From Funneliformis mosseae (Eukaryota; Glomeromycota; Glomeromycetes; Glomerales; Glomeraceae): 21,347 bases of DNA. Shown here in pieces: positions 1 to 10,763 of the stretch (position 1 is its first letter; every line of letters begins with the position of its first letter). The notes under the pieces are model-generated. The model searched no databases. It worked only from the letters and a program-made list of their open reading frames with translations, and was not told where the DNA came from. The stretch covers positions 1 through 21,347 of the forward strand of contig CAJVPP010001262.1 of the NCBI GenBank assembly GCA_910592005.1, in the 5' to 3' direction. A program made the position numbers and the translations under genes.

Positions 1-90
1 TTAGTACAGTTAGTACAGCTTAGTACAGTTTAGTACAATTAGTACACATAATAATTAATATAAAATTTAGTACAGTATAGTACAAGTACA
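1..90. repeat. TTAGTACAG-type minisatellite, cut by the window edge
   Basis: Five near-perfect 9-10 bp units of the form TTAGTACAGT run from position 1 to 48. After a short gap there are three more GTAC cores at 70, 80 and 86. GTAC occurs at 4, 13, 23, 33, 42, 70, 80 and 86, which is striking in DNA this AT-rich. The array starts at the first base, so it probably continues to the left. It may be a free-standing minisatellite or the subterminal repeat block of a transposon; the sequence does not decide. Confidence 0.75.
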
Positions 91-1370
91 AGGTCAAAAT
101 TTGCCTAATACATACAAATTTCCCAACCCTGCCTATAAATTTGTAAGCAATTTTAATTATTAATTATAATTATTTTAATTTTTTAATTAAAAATAATATT
201 TTTATAATAAATTTTATGATATTTTTAAGTAAAATTAAAAATAAATGTAATTAACTATGATTTTTTAAAGATAAATAAATAATAAATTATTATAAAAAAT
301 TAAAATTTTAAATTTATATATCTTGCTATCTATTAATCTAAAAATATAAAAATACTATCATTTAATAAATCTTAATATGATAAATCTAATAATCTAAATT
401 TTATATTTTTTGTAATTATTAAACAATAAATTATTTTTAAAAATTAAAAAAATTATAAAATTAATATATATTAATAATTATGAATTTTAAAAATTTAAAA
501 ATACTGCTATTAGATATATCATAATATGATAATTCTAAAAATTTTATTTAATTTTTTTATAATCATTAGATATTAAAATATTTTAAGTTTTCTAAAATAT
601 TTTAGAAATAATTATATACTTACTTTTTAAAGGATAATACAAATTTTGAATATAAATGATTTATAAAATTTAGCTAATCTTTTAGATATTATGAATAACT
701 CTAATTCTATATATTAAATAAAATCTAAGAATATTTGATATAATACTTATTTTTAATATTTTACTTTTATTATTTTTCTTATGTTTATTATAATTTTTTT
801 AGTTTATTTATATTTTTATATTTAAATCTATTAAATTAATTAATTTATAAAATATTAATTAATTAATTATAATAAAGAAATTTTGTATAATTAAAAGATT
901 CTTGTAAATTACTATTTTGTAAGTGTATAATTTAAGTATAAGTTTTAGTATTATAATAAAGAAATCAATTAAATCTTATAACTTTTTAATTTTTTATGTT
1001 TTTATATAGTCTTATATAATCTTTATACAAAACTTACAATTGAGTTTATTATCAAATTTTCTAACTAAATTTCTTATAATTTTATTTTTTAAATTTTCAT
1101 ATTTGATAGATTTTTTAAATTTAGTATATATACTTTATAAAACTAAGAGTTAAACAGATTCTAATATCTTAATCATAATAATAGAAATTTCAATTAAAGA
1201 TTTAAGAAATATTTGATCTAAATTAGAGAAATTTATAACAATAATATAATAGATATTAATAATTTCTAATAAAAAGAAAATATAAAATATTAATTCTATT
1301 AATTCAAATATTTTTTATGTTAATTTTTAAATAGAGTAAATTATTTATTATAGATATAATATCATCACCT
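91..1370. other. AT-rich spacer, nothing recognised
   Basis: A slightly less AT-rich shoulder at 91-155 follows the minisatellite and contains short C runs (cccaaccctgcc). The rest is almost pure A/T with no open frame of note, no RNA gene and no clear repeat. Confidence 0.6.
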
Positions 1371-1377
1371 TCTTTTT

Positions 1378-1470
1378 ATCACCTGTGTCATACCTTCTCC
1401 TTTTTCATTTTTCATATATATTCTGAAAACTTAGAAATTTTTTATGTGTAAAATCCTATTTGTCATATAT
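1378..1470 (+). repeat. Diverged repeat, copy 1 (second copy near 5295)
   Basis: This stretch resembles 5295-5387 in the same orientation. Both have a pyrimidine-rich start containing TCAC, then a GAAA-TTAGAAATTTTTT core (exact 13 bp TTAGAAATTTTTT at 1431-1443 and 5348-5360), then a TGTAAAA/GGTAAAA and TCTTATT-like stretch. The similarity is perhaps two thirds by eye alignment. They are probably old copies of one dispersed element whose ends I cannot define. Confidence 0.35.
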
Positions 1471-1492
1471 GTTAGTATTATATAGATTAAAA

Positions 1493-1525
1493 TTAGGTTA
1501 AGGTTAGGGTTAGAATTAGGATTAG
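1493..1525 (+). repeat. Degenerate telomere-like (TTAGGG-type) stretch
   Basis: About five six-base units read TTAGGT, TAAGGT, TAGGGT, TAGAAT, TAGGAT, with period 6 kept throughout. TTAGGG is the usual telomere unit of filamentous fungi. This internal block could be an old chromosome-healing or telomere insertion scar, or a chance G-rich microsatellite. With only one perfect GGGTTA junction the telomeric reading is tentative. Confidence 0.4.
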
Positions 1526-1544
1526 ATATATATGTTGTATCTTA

Positions 1545-1735
1545 AATGATGATTTGCATCAGATGCCGACTGGCCTAAATTATAGGCTTATTTTAGGTCA
1601 ATTTTATAATGCCTTAATAAGATTTGGCTAACATTAGTCATCTGACACACATTAACCATCAGTTGATATAAATCAACATCTGACACACAATATATATATA
1701 TAAAAGTGATATATAAGGAATATTATTCCTTGCAA
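1545..1735. repeat. Less AT-rich island with hairpins and a 13-bp direct repeat
   Basis: Several short symmetric structures cluster here. GCCTA/TAGGC arms lie at 1573-1577 and 1583-1587. A GTTGAT-ATAA-ATCAAC hairpin lies at 1662-1677. CATCTGACACACA is repeated at 1639-1651 and 1677-1689, one copy on each side of that hairpin. A palindrome AAGGAATATTATTCCTT lies at 1715-1731, after a TA run. One of the six CpGs of the whole tract is here. The block looks like a younger insertion, perhaps a MITE, but no terminal repeats or target duplication could be fixed. Confidence 0.4.
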
Positions 1736-2299
1736 TAAATAAATTTACTTTTTAAATAATATAATTTTAAATAAAAAATTTAATCATTTAAAATTTAAAG
1801 AATTATATAATAGATATTTTTAAATAAGAAAGAAAAAATATACCTTTTATAAAGTTTTTTAGTTCTTTTTATATAAGAATATAAGTTTTATTTACTATCT
1901 AAAAAATATATTTTATTGATATTAATATAAATCTATTAAGGTATTATTATAATAAAAGATTTATAATTAATTAATAACTTTATATTTAATTTATCTTTAA
2001 ATAAACTTAGAATATTTCTTCAAATGTTATAAAATATGAAAAGATAAAAACTAAAAATAATTATATTATAAGTTCTAAATGGATATCAATAAATAAAATA
2101 AAAGTAAATAAAATAAAAGTAAAAACAATTATTTTATATTTGTAAATATTTGATTTTATTTATTAATTTAATTAGATTTATTAAAAAATATTAATTTATT
2201 TAATTTATTTTATTTTAAATTAATGTAACAATTAATAAAATGCTTATTATATAAATATAAATAGAAAAATTATACAAGAAGAAATTTATGACAAATAGT
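1736..2299. other. AT-rich spacer with a 15-bp tandem duplication
   Basis: No gene is visible. AAATAAAATAAAAGT occurs twice in tandem at 2091-2105 and 2106-2120. The remainder is low-complexity A/T sequence. Confidence 0.5.
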
Positions 2300-2960
2300 A
2301 TTCTGTAAAATCAAATTAGATTAAAATATATTCAAATATATTCTAATCTAATTTTTATTTTTATAGATCTGATTTGAATCTAAAGATCAAATTTAATCTG
2401 ATCTAAATTTAATTTTAAAAAAAATTTAAAAAGTTTTTTTTTATTTAAAAAAATAATTTTTAATTCTAAAAAAGATTTAAAAATATTTCTTTTATTAAAA
2501 AGAAACAAGTTTTTATCATTATAATTAAATAATAACATATTATTTAAGAAAAATGATAATGTATAATTTTAATTAAATGATAATAAATCATTTAAAAAGA
2601 ATAATAATACATTATTCTAATTAAATGATATAATAAATTATTTAAGAAGAATAATAATCTATCATTATAATTAAATAATAATAAAACATTTAAGAAAATA
2701 ATAATATATTATTCTAATTTAATGATAATGGATCATTCTAATTAAATAATTATATATTATTCAAAAAGAATAATAATAAATTGAATAATAATAAATTGTT
2801 CAATAAATAATTTAGTTTTAAATCTAAATTTAGATACAATAAATCAAATTGAATCTGAATTCAATAGATTAGATTAAATATAAATCAAAATATAAAATCT
2901 GATTTAAATTTAATCTGTTAAATTTAAGTTAAATTTAAATTAATTCAGATCTATATAAAA
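2300..2960 (+). mobile_element. Foldback (MITE-like) element, family A, copy 1
   Basis: The two ends are inverted relative to each other: TATAGATCTGA at 2362-2372 pairs exactly with TCAGATCTATA at 2945-2955. Further inward the arms are made of repeated AAATCTGAATT-like words. An outer left extension carries AAAATCAAAT (2307-2316) and AATTTTTATTTTTATAGAT (2350-2368). Both of these occur, reverse-complemented, at the right end of the copy near 14.3 kb. The centre is a tandem array of about 48 bp units (2514-2780). No transposase frame is present, so the element is non-autonomous. The exact boundaries and the target duplication are not resolved. Confidence 0.55.
2514..2780. repeat. About six 48-bp tandem units inside the foldback element
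   Basis: Units begin near 2514, 2562, 2610, 2660, 2707 (short) and 2733. Each has a CATTATAATTAAAT or CATTCTAATTAAAT segment followed by a TTTAAGAA and AATAATAAT segment. Units 1 and 2 are 48 nt each and unit 3 is 50 nt. Similar units in reverse orientation occur in the related element at 13.98-14.11 kb. Confidence 0.6.
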
Positions 2961-5294
2961 TACTAATAGTAAAGTAAAATATTTTGTTTTATATAAATAT
3001 AATTAAATAATTCAAATATATACTTATATTCATAAAATTAATAATTGTAATATAATAATTATAAATAATAGTAATAGAGTTTGATTATTTCTTTTATAAA
3101 ACTCATTATATTTGATTTTTAAAATAAATAGAAATAGAATAGTAAAATTATAGATTAATTTTTATATATAATTTTTTGAATATGAGAATATGAAGTAAAA
3201 ATAAAAGAAATTTAATAATATTTTTATTTACTTTATAATCATATTTAGAACTCAAACTTTTCTTATAATATAAATTCTAAAGTAAAGGTTGAATTTATGA
3301 AGATTTTTTAAGATTAAATTATTATATTTATCTACATTTTTTAATTATATAAGAAAAAGAAATAAAAGATTAAAAAGTAAATTATTTATATTAAATAACA
3401 TTATATATTTTTAATATAACTAAATTAATATATAAAATTTAAATTAAAATTATATATATTAGTTAATAAATTTATTATTAAGAGACTGTTATTAAGTTCA
3501 AAATAATTTTAACTAAAAAAATATTGTAAAAGTCAAACAGTATTGACTCAAGCTATAAGCAAAACAGACATTAGCATACTTTGTATTACATTATTTAGTC
3601 TTATATAATTTTTTATTTTGCTTTAAATTAATAAAAAATCATATTAGTTTCTTGTAAACTTATTTTTTATATATATAATTTATCTATTTTAGTAATAATT
3701 TATATATATTTTATATTTTATAATAAGTGTACATAAAAATAATATACATGTATACATATTATACATATAAATTAAATATTAGTTTAAATTATATATAGCA
3801 AATTATAGTTAAATATATTTTGAAATACTGATCACATATCAATAAAAAGTTAAAAAATTATTGTAACACTAGTATAGTAAATTTGCTTATATTATTATAT
3901 CAATTATTTATTAATTATATATAAATAAATTATTATATTATATATATCAGCTGATTCTGAATTAAAAGTTTTAAGCAATATAGCATATAATGATAATTAA
4001 AAGAAATGTAATGCATAGTATAATAAATTGTAGATTATTTAACTTCATGTGATTTTATCTTATAATTACATAAGTTTTACTATTTAAAACTACAAATTAG
4101 AACTATTTGTAGACTATTTAATTTTATTTTTAAAATTTTATTTATAAAAAAAAAATTGTTTTAATATAAAAAAATTTCATAAAAAATATTATTTTATTTT
4201 ATAAAAAAAATAAATAAAAATAAAAGTTTTTTTTTTTTATTATTGATTTAATAAAATAATATATATTGTTTTATTATAATTGTATTATACATTTTAAATT
4301 ATTTATAATTAATTTTATTATCTATTAAAATTGGATTAAATAATGATCTATTATTCTATATTTTTTATTAAAAAAAAAATAATATTATAACTAATAATAA
4401 TGATCATAAAATTCTTATAATTTAATTTAAATAAAATTATATAATAATTATTTAGATTAATGATATTTGTCTGAATTATTTTTATCATAATTAAACTTTC
4501 ATCAAATTTTATATTTGATTAAATTCTTAATTAAAGTCTAAACTCTTAACTAAAGTTTAAACTTTGATTAACTTTTAACAAATAAGTAAATAACTAAATT
4601 GCTTTATAATATATAATAATAAATTTTTATTTATTTATCTTATAGATGTCTGCTAAAACCTCCTTTAAATAAATTTTTTATTCTCTTTTTATGTTTTTAA
4701 TATAGTTTCAACAGTTTTAGTTTTCATCATATTAAAAGAGTTTTGTTGTTTTTCTTATTATAATTTTAATATAATTTTATCTAAATTTTGATTATTATTA
4801 AGAGATTTTATTTCTTATATATAATTTATCTTTATTAAAAAATATATTATTATTCAAATTAAATCTTTATTATTTATAATAATTAAATATATAATCAAAA
4901 AATATTATTAATTAATATTATAGATAAAATTATTTATATAAAAATTTTGTTAGAAAAATAAGGCTCTATTATATTTAATCTAATAATATCAAATTTAATT
5001 TTTTCTATTATCTATAGTAAACAAAATATAATAAATAATATTTTATTTACAAAAATTCTAAGTTAAAATCCATGAAATATCTATAAAAAATCTATAAAAA
5101 TAAGTTTTAACATTTCATTATTTAATTATTAAAGATTAGATAGTTTCAGTTTCATCATATGATTAAATATTTCAGCTTCGTCTAATATCATTGATTTAGA
5201 TAATAAAATAAATATTAAATAAAAATATAATTACTTTATGAAAATTTCTAAGTTTACATAAGATATATGTATCTGTATTATATAATATATATTT
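2961..5294. other. AT-rich spacer with small inverted repeats
   Basis: No gene is visible. Short symmetric sites include AGTCAA/TTGACT arms near 3531-3550 and CTACAAAT/ATTTGTAG arms at 4090-4097 and 4105-4112. A 14-bp palindrome AAAGTTTAAACTTT lies at 4552-4565. TTGTAGATTATTTAACT (near 4027) and TTGTAGACTATTTAATT (near 4108) form a diverged direct repeat. Positions 4140-4245 are homopolymer-rich A and T runs. None of this defines a known element. Confidence 0.5.
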
Positions 5295-5387
5295 GTCACT
5301 GGTATCACATCTCTCTATCTTTAGTTTTTATTATTTATTTCAGAAATTTAGAAATTTTTTGGTAAAAATTCTTATTCATTACTCATT
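5295..5387 (+). repeat. Diverged repeat, copy 2 (first copy near 1378)
   Basis: This is the direct-orientation partner of the stretch near 1378-1470 and shares the exact core TTAGAAATTTTTT at 5348-5360. Flanks differ, so only a short part of the ancestral element is recognisable. Confidence 0.35.
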
Positions 5388-7362
5388 AATCATTATATGA
5401 ATATCATATAGGTAATTTCTTAATTTCTTTATATTGGTAAAAGTAATATTAATATCAGCCTTATCATATGACTATGTATAATATACCTGTATACAAATAG
5501 AAATTACTTTACTTTATATCTTAATATTTTTTCTTTGTTTTATTTAATAAATTTTTAATTTTTAATAAAATTTTCTATAAACTTTTAATTTTTTCTTTTA
5601 TTACCAATTTTATAAATTAAGTATCTTCTATTAAATCAATTAATACTTATAAACTATTTACTAATTTATTTTTCAATTATAACTTCTTATTTGAATATAT
5701 ACAAATTTTTTTATAAAATTGAATTTTTTTATTTAATTTTCTAAATCATTACTTATTTCATTATATATTAAACTAATACTATACTTTATATATTAAGATT
5801 TAATATTAATATTATATGTTCAATTAGATTTTTCTAAGAATGGTTTGGTAAAGTTCTAACAATAATTAATAAATTTAAATCTACTTTAAAAATAATTTAT
5901 TAATACTAATTAAATATAAATATAAATAATTTGATTAAGTTCTCTATCAATATAAAAAAATAAATAAGATTTATTCTTATTTGTATTATTTAATATTTTA
6001 TATAATTCTATTATATAATATAATGAATCTAATAATTGAAATATAAAATCTTTAAACTAATATATACTTATTTATTATAAAATGACTTTTAATTATAATA
6101 GGAATATTATATAACATTATTATACTTATAATTATATTATATTCTGTAAAGTTATAATCTGCAACTTTAAAAACAATATTTTTAATATAATTAATTATTG
6201 TCTTTTTTAAAAACTATAACTAATATCTTACTTTATCTACTTTATAACTATATTTATTATTCATAAAAATTAGCTATAAATTTATTTATAAAAATATTAC
6301 TATTTCTTTTAATAATGAAATAAAATACTTATATAATATAAATTTTTATAATCATAATGTAATTATTTTACTTATACTATAAATTTAATAGAAAAGCTAC
6401 TTTTATATGTTAAATTTTTAATTAAAATTATAATTTGATCTATTATATGAAATATTTAAAGAGAAAATTTTAAGTACTTGATTTTGAAAATTTTGAGTTA
6501 AAATTACAATTATAAAATATTAAAGTATAGGAACTAATCTAAAAAATCAAAGTCTAAAACTAATAATTTTATTTTGAAATAAAGATTATTAAATATTTAT
6601 CTTAAAAATTGAGTAATAAAATTTATATAATAATATATATTATTTAAAACTAAAAATTATAATAAAAAATAAGATTATTAGATTATTAAAGATAATTATA
6701 TTATTTATTTTCAATTTAAAATGTCAATCATATTAATTATTTCCTAAAATTTATTTTTAAATTTATTATAAAAAAAAATTAAAATGCTGATTACTTATTC
6801 TTGATATTAAGTTAATATATAATAAAATTTTAACTAAATATAGTTTATATATTATATATTAAAATCAAGTAAAAATCCTAATTTTGATTAAAAAGTTTCA
6901 GAATACTATTTTCTTAGATTATAATTTATATATTAATTATCAGATAAAAAATTTTATATTTATAAAATTAGAAAAAAAAATGTATAAATATTATCTTATA
7001 AGTTAAGATAATATAAAAATATTATCTATTATAATAAATTAAACATCTCAGAAATAATCATTTAATCATATTATATTAAAAGATTATATGTAAGTTTAAC
7101 TTTAATAATAACTTTTTATTTAAAAAAAAATGCATAATTTTTAACTAATATACTTTCAATTTTATGCTATTATAAAAAATAAAAAGAAAAAAAAAAATAA
7201 CAAATAATATTATTTTTTAGCTTTTAATTATTTTTAATAAAATTTTTATAATTCCTACTAAATACTTAATTGATATTTTCTTATTAGGATCAATACTATT
7301 TTAAAAAATTGTTAGTTTTAAATTCTTATTGAAATTACAATTTTGTTAATTTAATTAACTTA
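5388..7362. other. AT-rich spacer, nothing recognised
   Basis: This is nearly pure A/T sequence with dense stops on both strands. I see no repeat with defined ends, no RNA gene and no coding-like segment. Confidence 0.55.
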
Positions 7363-7554
7363 CTTTTTGGATAATTCTAATGTTAATTTGATCTCATCTT
7401 CTGAAAAAATAAATTCTCTTTTCAAACAAGATCCCAGATCTTCAATCTTTACATATTTATATTTTATGTAAACTAATATTATATTATGAATATTGACATC
7501 TATATCAATTTCTTTAATAGCAAGTATTAAGAGATCTATTATTAATATTTGACT
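7363..7554 (-). pseudogene. Coding-like 64-codon segment with a splice-donor-like end
   Basis: On the minus strand 64 codons are free of stops from just after a TAA at 7557-7555 down to 7363. There is no ATG start. The C-terminal half has a balanced, protein-like composition (for example IEDLGSCLKREFIFSEDEIK) unlike the Asn/Ile/Lys/Tyr mix that random A/T DNA gives. The frame runs straight into GTAAGT (7363-7358), a canonical 5' splice site, so it resembles an internal exon of a lost gene. No family is recognised. In DNA this AT-rich one or two open segments of this length are expected by chance in the tract, so this is tentative. Confidence 0.3.
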
Positions 7555-7648
7555 TTATTAAAAAAAAAAAATATTAATAAAAATAATTTAATATTAATTA
7601 ATATAAATAAATCTATAATAATTGTCTTCTTTTATAAAAATATTATAT

Positions 7649-7722
7649 TGTAATAGTTAAGATTATTGTGATAATTGTTGTGATTGTGATAGTGATGATG
7701 ATTGTTGTAATTGAGGCAGTTG
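7649..7722. repeat. G/T-A simple repeat (GATTGTTGT type)
   Basis: The plus strand here has many G but almost no C, in an irregular GTGATTGTT/GATGAT pattern. The minus strand is open in all three frames over this stretch and in one reads as a Gln/Ser-rich run. It is best described as a degenerate microsatellite; a remnant of a low-complexity coding region is possible. Confidence 0.5.
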
Positions 7723-9280
7723 TTGATTTCATGAAAATTCTTTCTAAGTTTTAAAAATAAAATAATAAAAAAAAATTTTTTAATAAGCAATTATTTCATT
7801 AATTTATATATAATATTAGATTAATAGTTTACAGATTACTTATCATTATTATTCTTTGGTTGGGTTTTACCAAATCTAAATATTTTACCTCTGAGTCCAG
7901 TTAAATCTTAGTCTTTCATATTATTATAAAATTGATTCTTGACTGCATTGTTACAAAAATGAACAAATTTGAAACTAAATATAACATATTTTATTTTAAA
8001 ATAATCAATTATAAATTAATTTCAAAATATATTAATTAATTATTTAATTTATCCCCATTTAATATCTTTCCTTATATGTGTAAATCTAAGAAAAAAGGTG
8101 TTTTTTAACTAAAGTTCAATAAAACTTGATTTTATTTCTTTAAGGCTTTCTGTATTTTCTCTTCTAAAAAAATTGACAACTTATGATCACAGCAGCATAG
8201 ATCGTTACCTTTACTTATATTATTATTAATAAAAGAATATTATAATTTAACTATTTATATTAAAAGAAATAATATAATTTAACCTTTTTATGAAAAAGGA
8301 ATAGCAAAATTTATATTTTTACTTATCCATTTTTATTTTGCTATTTTTTAAAAAAAAGAAATTATATTTTATATAATGTAAAGCTACTGCACTTTAAAAA
8401 AAATGATTATATTTTATGTAAAAATACATATGATGGAGTTTCTTAAATGATCATCAATTACACAAATTATTTATTTCGCATATACAATAGCATTTATATA
8501 TAAATCATAATGCATCATATTAATCACAATAAAGACTTGACTGTTAAATGCATAATTTTACAGAAACATATTTTTGTTGCTTCTTTACTATAATATGCAT
8601 TATAATTACTAAGATCTCTTAGTTTATAATAATTTACTTAGAAGAGAGTTTTGGTTAACCAGTTGTTATATTGTGAATTTTTACAATTCCTTAAAGCGAA
8701 CAAGTAAGTTATCATTATTATTTTTTTGTTTGATAATTTTATTTATAATATAATTATTAATGTAATTTAATCTTTAATTTTATATTATTATATTAAGTAT
8801 AAAGTTTATTAGAGGGAAAATTATTATTTAATTATTACCAATGATTTATATTATCAATTGCTGCTGCTATAACAAACTGGATGATAACTATGATCACAAG
8901 TTAGTACTATACTATTATTGTTTAATTTGATCCTATAATGATCATATAATCCTAATTTTAGTAGAAGTAAAAGTAACACAAGTTCATCTCTTTTTTCAAA
9001 ATTGCTAGTTTGTATTCTTTTAATTTTTTTTTTTTTTTAGCATTATATACCAGAATACTATTATTTTGATTATGAAATATGCTATAAAATAATTCAACTA
9101 GTAAGAAAATACTGGTTTTATCAGATAAAATATTAAGTGTAAATGAATTATATGAATAATGGTGAGTTTTGCAAATATGTATTTTAAAATAGGATAGGAT
9201 CATGATCTACTATTTATAATATTAAAATAAGAATAGTATCAAATTTTCAATAAAATGCAAATTAATAAATATATACTAAT
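7723..9280. other. Slightly less AT-rich spacer with no supported gene
   Basis: Three of the six CpGs of the whole tract lie here (8203, 8477, 8697), so this block may be younger or less decayed. Short coding-like phrases appear on the minus strand (for example around 7840-7900) but are separated by many stops. An open frame at 8958-9203 on the minus strand has no recognisable domain. I cannot support a gene. Confidence 0.45.
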
Positions 9281-9383
9281 TAGTGTTGTTAATTGAATAA
9301 TTGAACAATTGGACAATTGTACTAATACCAATTAATTCATTTGAATAATTGAACAATTAGACTTAATCCAATTCCAACTACTA
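9281..9383. mobile_element. Possible hAT-like MITE
   Basis: The left end TAGTGTTGTTAATTG (from 9281) is loosely matched by the inverted right end, which reads TAGTAGTTGGAATTG on the minus strand (ending at 9383). Inside, a 22-bp word is repeated 48 bp apart at 9293-9314 and 9341-9362 with one mismatch. The flanking 8 bases, ATACTAAT and TTATTAAT, agree at 6 of 8 positions, and 8 bp is the hAT target-duplication length. Terminal identity is only about half over 23 bases, so the family assignment is weak. Confidence 0.35.
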
Positions 9384-9519
9384 TTATTAATTAATAAATT
9401 AATTTATTAAGTTTTATTATATTATTTAATTTATTAAATATTATATATATATAAAAAAAGTTATTATTAATATAAAATATTAAATCTTTATTTATTAATT
9501 TTCATCTATAATAAAATTT
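9384..9519. other. AT-rich spacer
   Basis: Low-complexity A/T sequence including a TATATATATA run. No feature was seen. Confidence 0.4.
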
Positions 9520-9883
9520 TCAAAATTATTTGCCAATTCTAAATTTTCACCTTCAATTTCTATTTAGCTTGTAATTTAATAGCATAATATTATATTTGTT
9601 TAATATTATTAACAGAAATATTATATGTATCAATAGTATCTATTATTTTATCATTTTAATCTTGTAATTCATCTTCAATTCTTTCTAATCAATTTGATAC
9701 CATATTATTTTAATTATTAATCAAAGTAAAAAATTATGTATAGATATTATTAAAATCTTTATCATTATTAATTTCATCATCACTATTTATATTTTCATTA
9801 TTAAAAAGAATAAAAGTTTCATCATTTTCAATATTAAATTCTATATCATTTAATTCAGAAATAATAGGAAAATTATAGTTAAT
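9520..9883 (-). pseudogene. Decayed acidic, coiled-coil-like coding remnant
   Basis: The minus strand from about 9883 to 9737 is open for about 49 codons. It is rich in GAT and GAA codons (Asp, Glu) interspersed with Asn, with a stretch such as EFNIENDETFILFNNENI. The same frame continues to about 9520 with several stops, mostly TAA plus one TGA and two TAG. Every stop is one C-to-T or G-to-A change from Gln or Trp, as expected for deamination decay, and the joined text has heptad-like Leu/Ile spacing (for example LERIEDELQD). Random A/T sequence also makes TAA often, so the pattern is suggestive only. No family is recognised. Confidence 0.35.
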
Positions 9884-10763
9884 TATTTATATTTTTTTTT
9901 ATATAAAAATCTAATTCTTTAAATTGTTATTATTTTTACATATTAACATGAATTTGTGTTAGACCCAATATTTATTTTTTCTGTCTAAATATTAAAAAAA
10001 AATAAATATTATATAATTATTTATTATTAAATATAAAATATTTTTAAATAATTTCTTTTTGAATAATACCATCCTATTGTTGAAAATATTCTTTTTAATA
10101 ATGCTATTAATACAGAAATTAAAAAATCTATTGAACAACTCTATATAATTCTTTTGAATAACCTTTTATAAAATTCTAATAATCTAAAATATTATTTTTA
10201 AATTATTTAGAAATAGATTTAGTATAAAAATATTTTTTAATCAATATTCTTCAAGTTCAGCTTTCTAAAATTATGTATAATAATAATATAAAATCTATTT
10301 TATTAAATATGAAAATAATAATTTGAAATTACAGGATTAAATTTTGAGTTATAATAAAATAGATGTAATAAAAATGCTAATAATAAAAGGGATTACTCTT
10401 AATCTTTTCATCATTATTTAAGTTTTGCAATAAATTAAATAGTTAATTCCTAATCATTAATATCATAATTATATTACCAAATCTATAAAGAATTTCATGT
10501 AATCATAAATTATGATGTTGAATATTATTAAATATAGCATAATATAAAACTAAAAGAGTTTCAATTTGTTTAATTTGATATATTTTTCTATGTCTAAAAC
10601 TATGTCTAAAACTATTAAAAATCTAAAAATGTTTCACTGATTTAGATAATATTATTATTAAAAAAATATTAAATAAGTTTTATAATAATTTAAAAAAAAT
10701 TTAACTTTTACTTATATTAAAAATATTTTAAAATCAAATAATAAAGGTCAATAATTTTTGAAT
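9884..10763. other. AT-rich spacer with a 12-bp tandem duplication
   Basis: CTATGTCTAAAA is tandemly duplicated at 10588-10599 and 10600-10611. Otherwise no gene, RNA or transposon end was recognised. Confidence 0.5.

Noticed and set aside
4140..4245. Long A and T homopolymer runs as a possible poly(A) tail of a retroposon
   Set aside because: Runs occur on both strands with no adjacent coding remnant or target duplication.
7829..8203. Minus-strand frame with protein-like phrases such as DSEVKYLDLVKPNQR
   Set aside because: The frame has eight or more stops in 125 codons. All could come from Gln or Trp codons, but in DNA this rich in A/T that is also expected by chance, so I could not support a gene.
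8958..9203. 81-codon open frame on the minus strand in the AT-rich tract
   Set aside because: It starts with ATG but has a composition typical of A/T DNA, a poly-Lys run from a T13 tract, no recognised domain and no introns or relatives in the window. Chance frames of this size are expected here.
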